Origin: Sinomonas atrocyanea
GTDB taxonomy: Bacteria > Actinomycetota > Actinomycetes > Actinomycetales > Micrococcaceae
Assembly: GCF_030811715.1 (NCBI RefSeq)
Contig: NZ_JAUSRH010000008.1
Location: forward strand, 115,178-179,177
Direction of reading: 5' to 3'
DNA: 64,000 nt
Of this stretch, positions 33,742 to 42,174 are shown one piece after another. Each line of letters opens with the position of its first letter. The first letter of the stretch is position 1. The notes under the pieces are model-generated. The model searched no databases, was not told where the DNA came from, and saw only the letters and a list, made by a program, of their open reading frames with translations. The position numbers were made by a program, and so were the translations under genes.

Positions 33742-34752
33742 CTACAGGCCGACGGCGGCCATGAGGTGCCCGATCTCCTGCTTGCCGAGCCGGCGGATCG
33801 TGCCCTGCTTCTGGTCGCCGAGCCCGATCGGACCGATCTTGGCGCGCACGAGCCGCTGGACCGGGAAGCCCACCGCGTCGAACATGCGGCGGACGATCCG
33901 GTTCTTGCCCGAGTGCAGGACCACCTCGACGAGCACGAAGCCGGGCGTGGAGTCCACGAGGCGGAACGAGTCGACCTTCGCGAGGCCGTCCTCGAGCTCG
34001 ACGCCGCGGCGCAGCTGGGCTCCGATGCCCTGGGGCATGGGCCCGCGGACCTGCACGACGTAGGTCTTGGGGACCTCGTACGAGGGATGCGTGAGGCGGT
34101 TGGCGAGCTCGCCGTCGTTCGTCAGGAGCAGCAGGCCCTCGGTGTTCGTGTCGAGGCGGCCCACGTGGAAGAGGCGCTCCGGCGAACCCGGGCGCAGGTA
34201 GTCCGTGATGCACGGGCGGCCCTCGGGGTCGTCCATCGTGGACACCACGCCGCGCGGCTTGTTGAACGCCATGTAGACGAGGTGCTCGTCGGTCTGCACA
34301 CGGACCCCGTCGACATGGATGACGTCCGTCTCGGGGTTGACCCGGGTGCCGAGCTCGGTGACGATCTGCCCGTTGACCTCGACGCGGCCCTCCGCGATGA
34401 GCTCCTCGCACACCCGGCGCGAGGCAACGCCCGCGCTGGCCATGACCTTCTGCAGGCGCACCCCGTCCTCGGCCATCTGGGCCCGGGTGCGCGGCGCGTG
34501 GGCAGGCAGGGGGGCCGGCTGCCTGCGGGCCGTGCCCTGGCCCGCCTTGCCCACCGGGCCGAGGCTCCTGCCGAAGCGCTCGTTCGCGAAGGGCGCCGCG
34601 CCCGTCCCCTTCGGGGTGGGGCGCTCGCCGCGCTTGCGCTGCGCGCCCTTCGGGGCGCCCTTGGCGCCTCCGCGCGCTGCGCTGCCGCGCGCGCTGTTCC
34701 TGCGGGGGTTGTCCCCGTTGCGTGGTGAACCCTGGCGTCCCGCCTGTGCCAT
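33742..34752 (-). CDS. 23S rRNA pseudouridine synthase (RluB type)
   Basis: Modifies U2605-type positions of 23S rRNA; 16S targeting (RsuA type) is not excluded. 336 residues. An unusual basic low-complexity leader (1-90, Arg/Gly/Lys/Ala) precedes the S4 RNA-binding domain (VRLQKVMASAGVASRRVCEELI). The catalytic Asp lies in GRLDTNTEGLLLLTNDG, and KTYVVQVRG and SGKNRIVRRMFDAVG are conserved. It belongs to the parA-scpA-scpB-rluB-cmk-der gene set, 113 nt after scpB. Confidence 0.9.
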   Translation of the reverse strand: MAQAGRQGSPRNGDNPRRNSARGSAARGGAKGAPKGAQRKRGERPTPKGTGAAPFANERFGRSLGPVGKAGQGTARRQPAPLPAHAPRTRAQMAEDGVRLQKVMASAGVASRRVCEELIAEGRVEVNGQIVTELGTRVNPETDVIHVDGVRVQTDEHLVYMAFNKPRGVVSTMDDPEGRPCITDYLRPGSPERLFHVGRLDTNTEGLLLLTNDGELANRLTHPSYEVPKTYVVQVRGPMPQGIGAQLRRGVELEDGLAKVDSFRLVDSTPGFVLVEVVLHSGKNRIVRRMFDAVGFPVQRLVRAKIGPIGLGDQKQGTIRRLGKQEIGHLMAAVGL

Positions 34753-34865
34753 AACCAATGCCTCTGCAGTATGAAGCAGCCCGTCCGGGGCTGCGTTGGT
34801 GGTAGAAAGAGGGCGAATGCCCCCGTCAAGGATACCGGATCTGCCCTCCCGGGCCGCCCGGGGCC

Positions 34866-35447
34866 TCAGAACGGGGCGTCGATCCCGCCCAGCTCGTCGA
34901 GCCCCGGGAGGTGCGGCGAGAGCTTGGGCAGCTCGGCGACGGAGCCGATGCCGAGCCGCTCCAGGAAGTACGACGTCGTCCGGTACAGGATCGCCCCCGA
35001 CTCCGGGTCGGTGCCGGCCTCCTCGACGAGGCCCCGGGTCACGAGGGTCTTCACCACGGAGTCCACGTTGACCCCTCGGATCGCGGCGACGCGCGAGCGG
35101 CCCACGGGCTGCCGGTAGGCGATGACGGCGAGCGTCTCGAGCGCGGCCTGGGTCAGCCGCGCCGTCTGGCCCTCGAGCACGTACCGGGAGACGATGTCCG
35201 CGTACTCGGGGCGCGAGTAGAACCGCCACCCGCCCGCGACGGCGCGCAGCTCGAACCCCCTCCCCTGCCGTGTGTACTCGGCCGCGAGCTCCTCGAGCGC
35301 CTCCTCGGCCTCCGCCTGGGGCACCTCGAGGGTCGCCGCGAGCTCGGCCGCGCTGATCGGCTCGTCCACGACCATGAGCACGGCCTCGAGGGCCGCGCGG
35401 ACCGTCGGCTCAGCCTGCTGCATGCTGTCCCTCGCTGTCTGCGGCAT
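34866..35447 (-). CDS. scpB: Segregation and condensation protein B
   Basis: Kleisin-associated winged-helix subunit that, with ScpA and SMC, compacts the chromosome. 193 residues: tandem winged helices with RAALEAVLMVVDEPISAAEL and LTQAALETLAVIAYRQPVGRSRVAAIRGVN, then VVKTLVTRGLVEEAG. The start overlaps the scpA end by 38 nt (GAGGAG upstream); an ATG 8 codons later (35423) also has a usable site. Coupled translation with scpA is likely. Confidence 0.94.
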   Translation of the reverse strand: MPQTARDSMQQAEPTVRAALEAVLMVVDEPISAAELAATLEVPQAEAEEALEELAAEYTRQGRGFELRAVAGGWRFYSRPEYADIVSRYVLEGQTARLTQAALETLAVIAYRQPVGRSRVAAIRGVNVDSVVKTLVTRGLVEEAGTDPESGAILYRTTSYFLERLGIGSVAELPKLSPHLPGLDELGGIDAPF

Positions 35448-36276
35448 CCTCGTACTCCTCGCTCACCCTCTCGGCGCTCCAATCCTCGCCGGCGGTCCAG
35501 CGCACGCTCAGCTCGGCGAGCGGCGCCGCCTGCTCGAAGGCCACGGCCCGGTCCCGGAACAGCTCCAGCAGGGCCAGGAAGCGCGCGACCACGACGAGCC
35601 GCGTCTCGGCGTCGGCCGTGAGCGCCCGGAAGCTCAGCGGCCCCGAGCCCTGCAGCCGCAGGCCGATGAGCTCGGCCTGCTCGCGCACGCTCACCGGCGG
35701 CGCGTGCAGGTGGGCGGTGCCGACCTCGCTGGGCGGGGCCTCCTTGGGCGCGAACGCCTTGGCGGCGAGCGCCGCGAACTGCTCGGGCGTGTGCCGCCAC
35801 ACGAGCTCGGGCAGGAGTGCGGCGAAGGCCGGCTCGAGCGTCACGGAGCGCGGGAAGCGGCGCGCCTCGGCGTCGAGGGTCGCGGCGAAGATCCCGGCGA
35901 TCTCCTTGAAGGCGCGGTACTGCAGGAGCCGGGCGAAGAGGAGGTCGCGGGCCTCGAGGCGGGCCACGTCCTCCTCGTCGTCGACCTCGCCCTGGGGTAG
36001 GAGCCTGGCCGCCTTGAGGTCGAGCAGGGTCGCGGCGATGACGAGGAACTCGCTGGCCTCGTCGAGCGCCCAGTCCTCTCCCTTGGCCTGGAGGGCGCGG
36101 GTGTAGGCGATGAAGTCGTCGGTGACGGTCGCGAGGGCCACCTCGGTGATGTCGAGGCGGTGCTTGGCGATGAGCCCGAGCAGGAGGTCGAACGGTCCGG
36201 TGAAGTTCTCGAGGCGGACCTCGAAGCCGCCCGCGCCCGGCGCGGCGTCGGCCGGCTCGGTGTCAGGGAGCTCCAC
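35410..36276 (-). CDS. scpA: Segregation and condensation protein A
   Basis: Kleisin of the SMC-ScpAB condensin. 288 residues. N-terminal SMC-binding segment FEVRLENFTGPFDLLLGLI; AKHRLDITEVAL; and EASEFLVIAATLLDLKAARLLP are diagnostic, and the C-terminal winged helix closes the ring. GTG start (VELPDTEPADA) overlaps the ParA stop by 14 nt. No smc gene is in the window. A longer in-frame extension upstream is antisense-type reading inside parA and is rejected. Confidence 0.93.
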   Translation of the reverse strand: MELPDTEPADAAPGAGGFEVRLENFTGPFDLLLGLIAKHRLDITEVALATVTDDFIAYTRALQAKGEDWALDEASEFLVIAATLLDLKAARLLPQGEVDDEEDVARLEARDLLFARLLQYRAFKEIAGIFAATLDAEARRFPRSVTLEPAFAALLPELVWRHTPEQFAALAAKAFAPKEAPPSEVGTAHLHAPPVSVREQAELIGLRLQGSGPLSFRALTADAETRLVVVARFLALLELFRDRAVAFEQAAPLAELSVRWTAGEDWSAERVSEEYEDAADSEGQHAAG

Positions 36277-37174
36277 CGCGGGCCACGAGCTCGCGCGCCA
36301 GGCTGCGGTACGCCTCGGCGCCCGGGTGGTTCGACGCGTACCGGGTGATCGGCTCGGCGGCCACGGTCGCGTCGGCGAACTTGATGGTCCTCTTGATGAC
36401 GGTCTCGAAGACCTTGTCGCCGAAGGCCTCGACGAGACGGGCCAGCACCTCGCGGCTGTGCAGCGTGCGGGCGTCGTACATCGTGGCGAGCACCCCGTCC
36501 ACCACGAGGCGCGGGTTGAGCCGGTCCTGGACCTTCTCGATGGTCTCCACGAGCAGGGCCACGGCGCGCAGCGCGAAGAACTCGCAGATGAGCGGGATGA
36601 CCACGCCGTGCGCGGCCGTGAGCGCGTTGACGGTGAGGAGGCCGAGGGAGGGCTGGCAGTCGATGAGGATGACGTCGTACTCGTCCTCGACCTTGCGCAG
36701 GGCGCTCGCGAGGACCTGCTCGCGCGCCACCTCGGTGACGAGCTGCACCTCGGCGGCGGAGAGGTCGATGTTGGCCGGGAGGAGGTCCACATTGGGCTCC
36801 TCCGTGCTGCGGATGGCCTGCCGGACGTCCACGTGGCGGTCCATCATCACGTTGTACACGGTGGTGTCGAGCTCGTGCGGGTTGATGCCGAGCCCGGCGG
36901 AGAGGGCGCCCTGGGGGTCGAAGTCGACGAGGAGGACCTTCCGGCCGTATTCGGCGAGCGCGGCGGCCAGGTTGATGGTCGAGGTGGTCTTGCCCACCCC
37001 GCCCTTCTGGTTGACCATCGCGATGATCCGCGCCGGCCCGTGCGAGCTCAGGGGCGCCGGGACCTCGAACGTGTGCAGGGGCCGGCCCGTGGGTCCGAGC
37101 TCCACGGTGCCCTCCGTGCCCTCGAGGGAGCCGGAGATGCCGTCCAGAGTCGCTGCGCTCTGCTCTGTGCTCAC
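36263..37174 (-). CDS. ParA/Soj-family chromosome-partitioning ATPase (Rv1708-like)
   Basis: 303 residues. After a 55-residue leader comes IIAMVNQKGGVGKTTSTINLAAALAEYG (deviant Walker A), LLVDFDPQGALSAGLGI, VILIDCQPSLGLLTVNAL and the ParA C-terminal DNA-binding basic region (IKRTIKFADATVAAEPITRYA). Gene order parA-scpA-scpB matches Rv1708-Rv1710. No parB is adjacent, so it is probably not the main ParA of oriC, but could act with ScpAB. GTG at 37174 chosen; a GTG four codons upstream is possible. A TAGGCT -10 lies at 37239-37244. Confidence 0.92.
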   Translation of the reverse strand: MSTEQSAATLDGISGSLEGTEGTVELGPTGRPLHTFEVPAPLSSHGPARIIAMVNQKGGVGKTTSTINLAAALAEYGRKVLLVDFDPQGALSAGLGINPHELDTTVYNVMMDRHVDVRQAIRSTEEPNVDLLPANIDLSAAEVQLVTEVAREQVLASALRKVEDEYDVILIDCQPSLGLLTVNALTAAHGVVIPLICEFFALRAVALLVETIEKVQDRLNPRLVVDGVLATMYDARTLHSREVLARLVEAFGDKVFETVIKRTIKFADATVAAEPITRYASNHPGAEAYRSLARELVARGGAP

Positions 37175-37379
37175 GTGTCCATCCACACTTTCGATTCGTT
37201 GGCGGCGATTCGCATGCCTACGGCGTCCTTGGCTCACCAGCCTACACACGGGCGACATGCATTGTGCGGACCTTGACAATCGGCCCCCGGCGCGCCTCAC
37301 CCTCAACTGGAACTTCAAGGTTGCGGGGCCTCCGCCACTCGCCCAGAGGCCTGCGCCTTGCCGCCACGGCGGCGAGCAC

Positions 37380-37421
37380 GACGGCGGGCGGGCCACCTCC
37401 GAGAGGCGCCCGCCCGCCGTC
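37380..37421 (-). terminator. Terminator of the dicarboxylate carrier gene
   Basis: GACGGCGGGCGGGC pairs with GCCCGCCCGCCGTC around a 14-nt loop, 20 nt after the dctA stop. It isolates the gene from parA, which has its own promoter. Confidence 0.75.
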
Positions 37422-37441
37422 CTGCGCGGGAGTGGGTGGGG

Positions 37442-38833
37442 TCAGGCCCGGGCGAGCGCCTCCTCGGCGCCGGCGCCGGTGGCCCCGACCTCGACCTCGC
37501 CGCCGTCGCCGTGGCCGTGCCCTGCGATCATCGTGGTCTCGTCGAACGGCAGGCGGCCGGAGAGCACCTCGGTCACCTGGGAGGCGTCGATCTCCTTGGT
37601 CCACGTCCCCATGAGGACCGTCGCCACGGCGTTGCCGGTGAAGTTGGTCAGGGCGCGGGCCTCGGACATGAACCGGTCGATGCCGACGATGAAGGACACG
37701 CCCCCCACGAGCTGCGGGGCGTGGGCCTGGAGGCCGCCGGCGAGGGTGGCGAGGCCGGCGCCGGAGACGCCCGCGGCGCCCTTGGAGGCGATGATCATGA
37801 ACACGAGCAGCCCGATCTGCTCACCGAGGGCGAGCGGCTGCCCCATCGCGCTCGCGATGAACAGCGAGGCCATCGTGAGGTAGATCGCCGTGCCGTCGAG
37901 GTTGAAGGAGTAGCCCGTGGGCACGGTCACGCCGACCACCGGCTTGGAGACCCCGAGGTGCTCCATCTTCGCGATCAGGCGCGGCAGGGCGGCCTCGGAG
38001 GAGGAGGTCGAGACGATGATGAGGTACTCGCGGCCGAGGTACTTCATGAGCTTGAAGATGTTCACGCCGGAGACGACCTTCAGGATCGTGCCGAGGACCA
38101 CCACGATGAACAGGATGCAGGTGATGTAGAACGCGATCATGAGCGTCGCGAGGCTCAGGACTGCCTTCCAGCCGGTGGCGCCGACCACGGCGGCGATCGC
38201 GCCGAACGCGCCGATGGGGGCGACCCACATGATCATGATGAGGATCCGGAAGACGAGCGCCTGCGCCTGGGCGATGAAGTCGAGGAGGAGCCTGCCGGTC
38301 CTGCCCATGCGCTGGAGCGCGAAGCCCACGAGGAGGGCCACGAAGAGGGTCTGGAGGACGTCGCCGGCGGTGAGCGAGGAGAGCAGGGACTTGGGGATGA
38401 TGCCCAGGAGGAAGTCGGTGGTGTCCGCGGACTGCGTCGCCTTGTAGGTCGCGTCCTTGAGGTTGAGGCCCTGGCCCGGGTGGACGAGGTTGCCCACGAC
38501 GAGGCCGATGCCGAGCGCGAACGTGCTCATGATCATGAAGTAGAGGAGGGCGAGGCCGCCGACCTTGCCCACCGTCTTGGCCTTGGCGATCGAGCCGATG
38601 CCGAGGACGATCGTGCAGAAGATGACCGGGGAGATCATCATCTTGATCAGGGCCACGAACCCGTCGCCCAGCGGCTTGAGGTTCGCGGCGAACCCATCCT
38701 TGCCGGGGAACATGAGGCCGACTGCAACGCCGAGGACCACGGCGACGACGACGGCGATGTAGAGCCAATGGGTGCGGTCGACCGACTTCTTCTTGGCCGG
38801 CGCCGCGTCGGGTGCCGTAGGCGACATTGCCAC
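37442..38833 (-). CDS. dctA: C4-dicarboxylate:cation symporter (DctA, DAACS family)
   Basis: Imports succinate, fumarate, malate (and possibly glutamate-like substrates) with protons or sodium. 463 residues and about eight membrane helices plus two re-entrant hairpins. Signatures: LIKMMISPVIFCTIVLGIGS, SFNLDGTAIYLTMASLFIA, TSSSEAALPRLI (serine-rich hairpin), and ASKGAAGVSGAGLATLA. The GTG start with AAGGAG 6 nt upstream is preferred over the ATG two codons later. The C-terminal His/Gly-rich tail (AGHGHGDGGEVEV) is unusual. It is divergent from a CitA/DcuS-like two-component system that probably controls it. Confidence 0.94.
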   Translation of the reverse strand: MAMSPTAPDAAPAKKKSVDRTHWLYIAVVVAVVLGVAVGLMFPGKDGFAANLKPLGDGFVALIKMMISPVIFCTIVLGIGSIAKAKTVGKVGGLALLYFMIMSTFALGIGLVVGNLVHPGQGLNLKDATYKATQSADTTDFLLGIIPKSLLSSLTAGDVLQTLFVALLVGFALQRMGRTGRLLLDFIAQAQALVFRILIMIMWVAPIGAFGAIAAVVGATGWKAVLSLATLMIAFYITCILFIVVVLGTILKVVSGVNIFKLMKYLGREYLIIVSTSSSEAALPRLIAKMEHLGVSKPVVGVTVPTGYSFNLDGTAIYLTMASLFIASAMGQPLALGEQIGLLVFMIIASKGAAGVSGAGLATLAGGLQAHAPQLVGGVSFIVGIDRFMSEARALTNFTGNAVATVLMGTWTKEIDASQVTEVLSGRLPFDETTMIAGHGHGDGGEVEVGATGAGAEEALARA

Positions 38834-38961
38834 GGGGAGCTCCTTCGTTGATACCTTGACTTCTGGCCCGGGGTGGGCCGGTTCACACTCCACTGTGGGT
38901 CACGCTGTGACAGACCTCACCGTTGCGGTCATATTGGTCACTGGGGAGGAGGAAGGACCCG
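38834..38961. promoter_or_regulatory. Divergent dctA / sensor-kinase promoter region with palindrome
   Basis: 128 bp. The perfect inverted repeat GTCAC-gct-GTGAC (38899-38911) sits in the middle, with CATATT (38930-38935) as a possible -10 for the kinase. The repeat is a candidate response-regulator (or CRP-type) site. It is the only conspicuous symmetric element in the gap. Confidence 0.5.
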
Positions 38962-40620
38962 ATGCGCCCGCTGAGCCTCGCCGCCCGGATGCTCTGGACG
39001 CTCGTGCTCGCCGTCATCGTGCTCACGGGCTTCATGGGGACGGCGATGTACGTCGATGCGAGGGACCAGACGCACGAGCAGGCCGGACGCCGCACCCTCG
39101 CCGTCGCCTCCGCCCTTGCCGACAGCCCGTTCGTGGTGGACGCGGCCCGGCGTGCCGCCGCCGTGGACCCCACGGCCGCCCTCCAGCCGTACGCGATGAA
39201 GGTCATGGCGGACGCCGGGCTGGACTTCATCACGATCATGGCCCCGGACCGGACCCGCTGGACGCACCCGGACCCCACCCAGATCGGCGGCAAGTACATC
39301 GGCAGCATCGACCAGGCGCTCGCCGGCCACCCGTTCACCGAGGAGGTCGAGGGGACCCTGGGCCCCTCCGTCCGCACGATCGTGCCGATCAGGGACGGCG
39401 GGAAGGTCATCGGCATGGTCGCCGCCGGCGTGACGGTGAGCGCCATCGAGGTCGCCGTCGCCGGCCGCCTGCCCGCGCTCCTGGCGATCGCCGCCGTCAT
39501 GCTCGCCCTCGGGTCCCTCGGCTCGCTCGGCGTCGGGCGGTACCTCAAGCGCGTCACGCGCGGCTACGGCCCCGAGCAGCTCGGCCAGCTGTTCGCCTAC
39601 TACGAGTCCGTGCTGCACTCGGTGCGCGAAGGCGTCATCCTCGTGGACGCCAAGGGGCGCGTGGTGATCCGGAACGACCAGGCCTCGCGGCTCCTCGGCC
39701 TGCCCGAGGAGGAGGACGTGGACGACGCCGGCCCCGGCACCCCGCGCGGGTCCCGCGCCGCGCGCCGTGCCCTCCCCGCGCCGCCCGCCCTCAGCCGGCT
39801 CGGCATCCCCGGCAGCCTGCGCGACCTGCTCGCGAGCGGGCGGACGGCCCGCGACGAGATCCACGTGACCGACGAGCGCGTCCTCGTGGTGAACCAGGAG
39901 CCCGCGGTCTCGCAGGAGGGCCGGCGCAGCCGCGTCCTCGGCTCGGTGGCGACCCTGCGGGACCAGACGGAGATCGAGGCCCTCGGCAACGAGCTCGAGA
40001 CGATGCGCACGCTTTCCGATGCGCTGAGGAGCCAGACGCACGAGCATGCCAACCGGCTGCACACGATCGTCTCCCTCCTCGAGCTCGGCCAGACGGACCG
40101 GGCCCTGGCCTTCGCGACCGAGGACCTGCAGCTGAGCCAGTCCCTGGCGGACGAGCTCGTCGTCTCGATCGACGAGCCGGTCCTCGCCGCCCTCATCATG
40201 GGCAAGGCGGCCCAGGCCAACGAGCGCGGTGTCCGGCTCGATGCGGAGGCCACCGCGTCCCTCGCCGATTCGGGCCTCGCGGCGGCAGACCTCGTGACCA
40301 TCGTCGGCAACCTCGTGGACAACGCGATCGACGCCGCTGCGGCCGCGGACGCCCCCCGCTGGGTCTCCCTCGAGATCGCCGAGCACGGGCCCTCCCTCGT
40401 GATCGAGGTCGCCGACTCGGGGCCGGGCGTACCCGGCGGCGAAGCGGAGAAGATCCTGCGCTACGGCTACTCGACCAAGCCCCACGCCGGCCAGGGCCGC
40501 GGCCTCGGCCTGGCCCTCGTCAAGCGCTCGGTGGAACGCCTCGGCGGCACCCTCTCCATCACGGGCGGGGCCGGGGCCGTGTTCACGGTCGAGATCCCGC
40601 GGAAGGAGCCCGCACCGTGA
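38962..40620 (+). CDS. Sensor histidine kinase, CitA/DcuS type
   Basis: Membrane sensor of C4-dicarboxylates or citrate. 552 residues: TM1 (about 9-30), periplasmic sCACHE-like domain (about 31-165, with DPTQIGGKYIGS and GPSVRTIVPIRDGGKVIGMV), TM2 (about 172-193), PAS domain (about 212-250 and 290-335), and a SPOB-type phosphoacceptor helix RSQTHEHANRLHTIVSLLELG (His360 or His362). The HATPase has NLVDNAIDA, DSGPGVP and GRGLGLALVK. ATG after GGAGGAAGGA. The RR gene overlaps by 4 nt. It is divergent from dctA, which indicates the target. Confidence 0.92.
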   Translation: MRPLSLAARMLWTLVLAVIVLTGFMGTAMYVDARDQTHEQAGRRTLAVASALADSPFVVDAARRAAAVDPTAALQPYAMKVMADAGLDFITIMAPDRTRWTHPDPTQIGGKYIGSIDQALAGHPFTEEVEGTLGPSVRTIVPIRDGGKVIGMVAAGVTVSAIEVAVAGRLPALLAIAAVMLALGSLGSLGVGRYLKRVTRGYGPEQLGQLFAYYESVLHSVREGVILVDAKGRVVIRNDQASRLLGLPEEEDVDDAGPGTPRGSRAARRALPAPPALSRLGIPGSLRDLLASGRTARDEIHVTDERVLVVNQEPAVSQEGRRSRVLGSVATLRDQTEIEALGNELETMRTLSDALRSQTHEHANRLHTIVSLLELGQTDRALAFATEDLQLSQSLADELVVSIDEPVLAALIMGKAAQANERGVRLDAEATASLADSGLAAADLVTIVGNLVDNAIDAAAAADAPRWVSLEIAEHGPSLVIEVADSGPGVPGGEAEKILRYGYSTKPHAGQGRGLGLALVKRSVERLGGTLSITGGAGAVFTVEIPRKEPAP

Positions 40621-41339
40621 GTGCGGCGAGGGGCCGCAGCCTGGCCCCCGGGATCCGGGTGCTCGTCGTGGAGGACGAGCCCATCGCTGCGGCCGCGCAC
40701 GCCGCGTACGTGGAGCGCGTCCCGGGGTTCGTCCATGCCGGGACGGCCAACGACGGCGCGTCGGCGCTGCGGCTGGCCGGCGAGCTCGCGGCCGCCGGTG
40801 AGCCCGTGGACCTCGTCCTGCTGGACATGAACCTGCCCGACCTGCATGGGCTGGACGTCGGGCGGCGCATGCGGGCCGCGGGCCATCCGGTGGACATCAT
40901 CGCCATCACGGCGGTCCGCGAGCTGCCGGTCGTGCGGCGGGCGATCTCGGTCGGCGTCGTGCAGTACCTCATCAAGCCGTTCACGTTCGCCGCCTTCGCC
41001 GAGCGCCTCGAGCACTACCGCTCCTATCGTGAGGCGCTCGCGGACGGCGCGGGCCCGGCGTCGCAGGCTGCGGTGGACGAGGCTCTCGCGGCGCTCCGCG
41101 CCCCGGTGGCCAGGCCCCTGCCCAAGGGGCTCTCCGCCGGGACGCTCGAGGCGATCCGCGGCTTCCTCCGGGCCAAGGGCGTGCCCGTCTCCGCGTCCGA
41201 GGTCACCGAGGCCGTCGGCGTCTCCCGGGTGACGGCGCGCCGGTATCTCGAGCACCTCGCCGAGACGAAGGAGGTCACCCGCTCGGCCCGCTACGGCGCG
41301 CCCGGACGCCCCGAGAACGAGTACCGCTGGACCGGCTGA
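40617..41339 (+). CDS. Response regulator, CitB/DcuR type
   Basis: 240 residues. Receiver domain (about 12-130): acidic pocket VVEDEPIAAAAH, phospho-acceptor Asp in VLLDMNLPDLHG, the Thr of IAITAVREL and the Lys of YLIKPFTF. The C-terminal winged/HTH domain (about 165-240: SASEVTEAVGVSRVTARRYLEHL) fits the CitB family. The GTG overlaps the kinase stop (GTGA), so the pair is translationally coupled. Expected to activate dctA through the divergent promoter; this is inferred from gene order. Confidence 0.93.
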   Translation: MSAARGRSLAPGIRVLVVEDEPIAAAAHAAYVERVPGFVHAGTANDGASALRLAGELAAAGEPVDLVLLDMNLPDLHGLDVGRRMRAAGHPVDIIAITAVRELPVVRRAISVGVVQYLIKPFTFAAFAERLEHYRSYREALADGAGPASQAAVDEALAALRAPVARPLPKGLSAGTLEAIRGFLRAKGVPVSASEVTEAVGVSRVTARRYLEHLAETKEVTRSARYGAPGRPENEYRWTG

Positions 41340-41412
41340 GGCGCCTCCGCTGGGGCCCTGTCGCGAGCGGCGCGGGCGGCCTAGATTTGATGCAGGAACA
41401 GCGAGAGGACAG

Positions 41413-41619
41413 ATGATGACGCACAGCCTCGACTTCGGCAACACCGAGGACGACGACCTCACCGAGCCCCTCGACGGCCGCGACAGCCAGGCTCCGGAGG
41501 GGTCGAGCGACAATCCGGAGACCATGGACGAGCTCGACCCGCTCCACGATCCGCGCCGGCTGATCGAGCTCGACTCCGAGGAGGAGGAGAACCCCGACGT
41601 CGAGCTCGGCATCGACTGA
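41413..41619 (+). CDS. Small highly acidic protein, function unknown
   Basis: 68 residues (MMTHSLDFGNTEDDDLT...), with about 24 Asp/Glu and few Lys/Arg; no membrane segment or motif. It has a TAGATT -10 candidate at 41382-41387 and GAGAGG before the tandem ATG-ATG. Coding is supported by the start signals and by codon positions. Such small acidic proteins are typical of the disordered kind found beside cold-shock genes; no function is supported. Confidence 0.6.
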   Translation: MMTHSLDFGNTEDDDLTEPLDGRDSQAPEGSSDNPETMDELDPLHDPRRLIELDSEEEENPDVELGID

Positions 41620-41689
41620 CAGGCCCGGCGGGAGACGGTGCGCTGAAATGGATGCTGCGCGGCGCTCGCTCCGTGGGCCGCGCTCCTGT

Positions 41690-41842
41690 ACCGTTGTACG
41701 TGTAGTCGTTGTGTTTCACGTTGTGCCTGTACGGCTCCTGCCTCCACCGGATGGCCAGGGCGGTGCGTGCTAGCGGTTTTACGAACACCGCTGCATATCA
41801 GGTCCCGATGGTCGGGACCTGCACCGACCCCGAAGGGCAGTC
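41690..41842 (+). promoter_or_regulatory. Structured leader of the cold-shock gene
   Basis: About 150 nt of lower GC precede csp. Two hairpins are visible: AGCGGT (41772-41777)/ACCGCT (41787-41792) and CAGGTCCCGA-tgg-TCGGGACCTG (41799-41821), the second 21 nt before the ATG. Long leaders with fold-switching control are known for cspA genes; this is an analogy, since no E. coli cold box is recognised. Confidence 0.5.
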
Positions 41843-42046
41843 ATGACAACCGGCACCGTCAAGTGGTTCAACAGCGAAAAGGGCTTCGGCTTCATCGCCC
41901 CCGACGACAACTCGGCCGACGTGTTCGTTCACTTCAGCGCCATCGAATCGAACGGCTACCGCGAGCTCCTCGAGGGCCAGAAGGTCGAGTTCGAGACCCA
42001 GCAGGGACCCAAGGGCCTGCAGGCCGCCAAGGTCCGCCCGCTCTGA
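41843..42046 (+). CDS. Cold-shock protein (CspA family)
   Basis: 67-residue single-stranded nucleic-acid chaperone. RNP1 KGFGFIAP and RNP2 VFVHFSAI are perfect, in [17 protein letters not shown]. The weak GAAGGGCAG site precedes the ATG. A structured leader and a strong terminator frame the gene, so it is a single transcription unit. Confidence 0.97.
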   Translation: MTTGTVKWFNSEKGFGFIAPDDNSADVFVHFSAIESNGYRELLEGQKVEFETQQGPKGLQAAKVRPL

Positions 42047-42087
42047 TCCCCGGACGCTCCCTGCGGAGCGCCTGTGAGCAATGAGCC

Positions 42088-42124
42088 CGAGAGGGCCGGC
42101 AGCGACTCGCTGCCGGCCCTCTCG
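42088..42124. terminator. csp terminator (18-bp arms)
   Basis: CGAGAGGGCCGGCAGCGA pairs with its complement around a single C (effective 5-nt loop GACTC), 41 nt after the csp stop. Confidence 0.8.
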
Positions 42125-42135
42125 GCGTCTCGGGA

Positions 42136-42164
42136 CAGGGACCGGCCGGTGCGGCCGGTCCCTG
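42136..42164 (-). terminator. Epimerase-gene terminator
   Basis: CAGGGACCGGCC pairs with GGCCGGTCCCTG around GGTGC, 10 nt after the epimerase stop on the minus strand. Two separate hairpins thus separate the convergent genes. Confidence 0.7.
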
Positions 42165-42174
42165 CTGGAATCCT

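Noticed and set aside
37200..37441. Small gene in the parA-dctA gap
   Set aside because: Plus-strand frames have no start signal and overlap the dctA terminator.
38772..41339. 855-codon frame including the response regulator
   Set aside because: Only the last 240 codons (from the GTG overlapping the kinase stop) match a response regulator; the earlier part is a shadow of the kinase.
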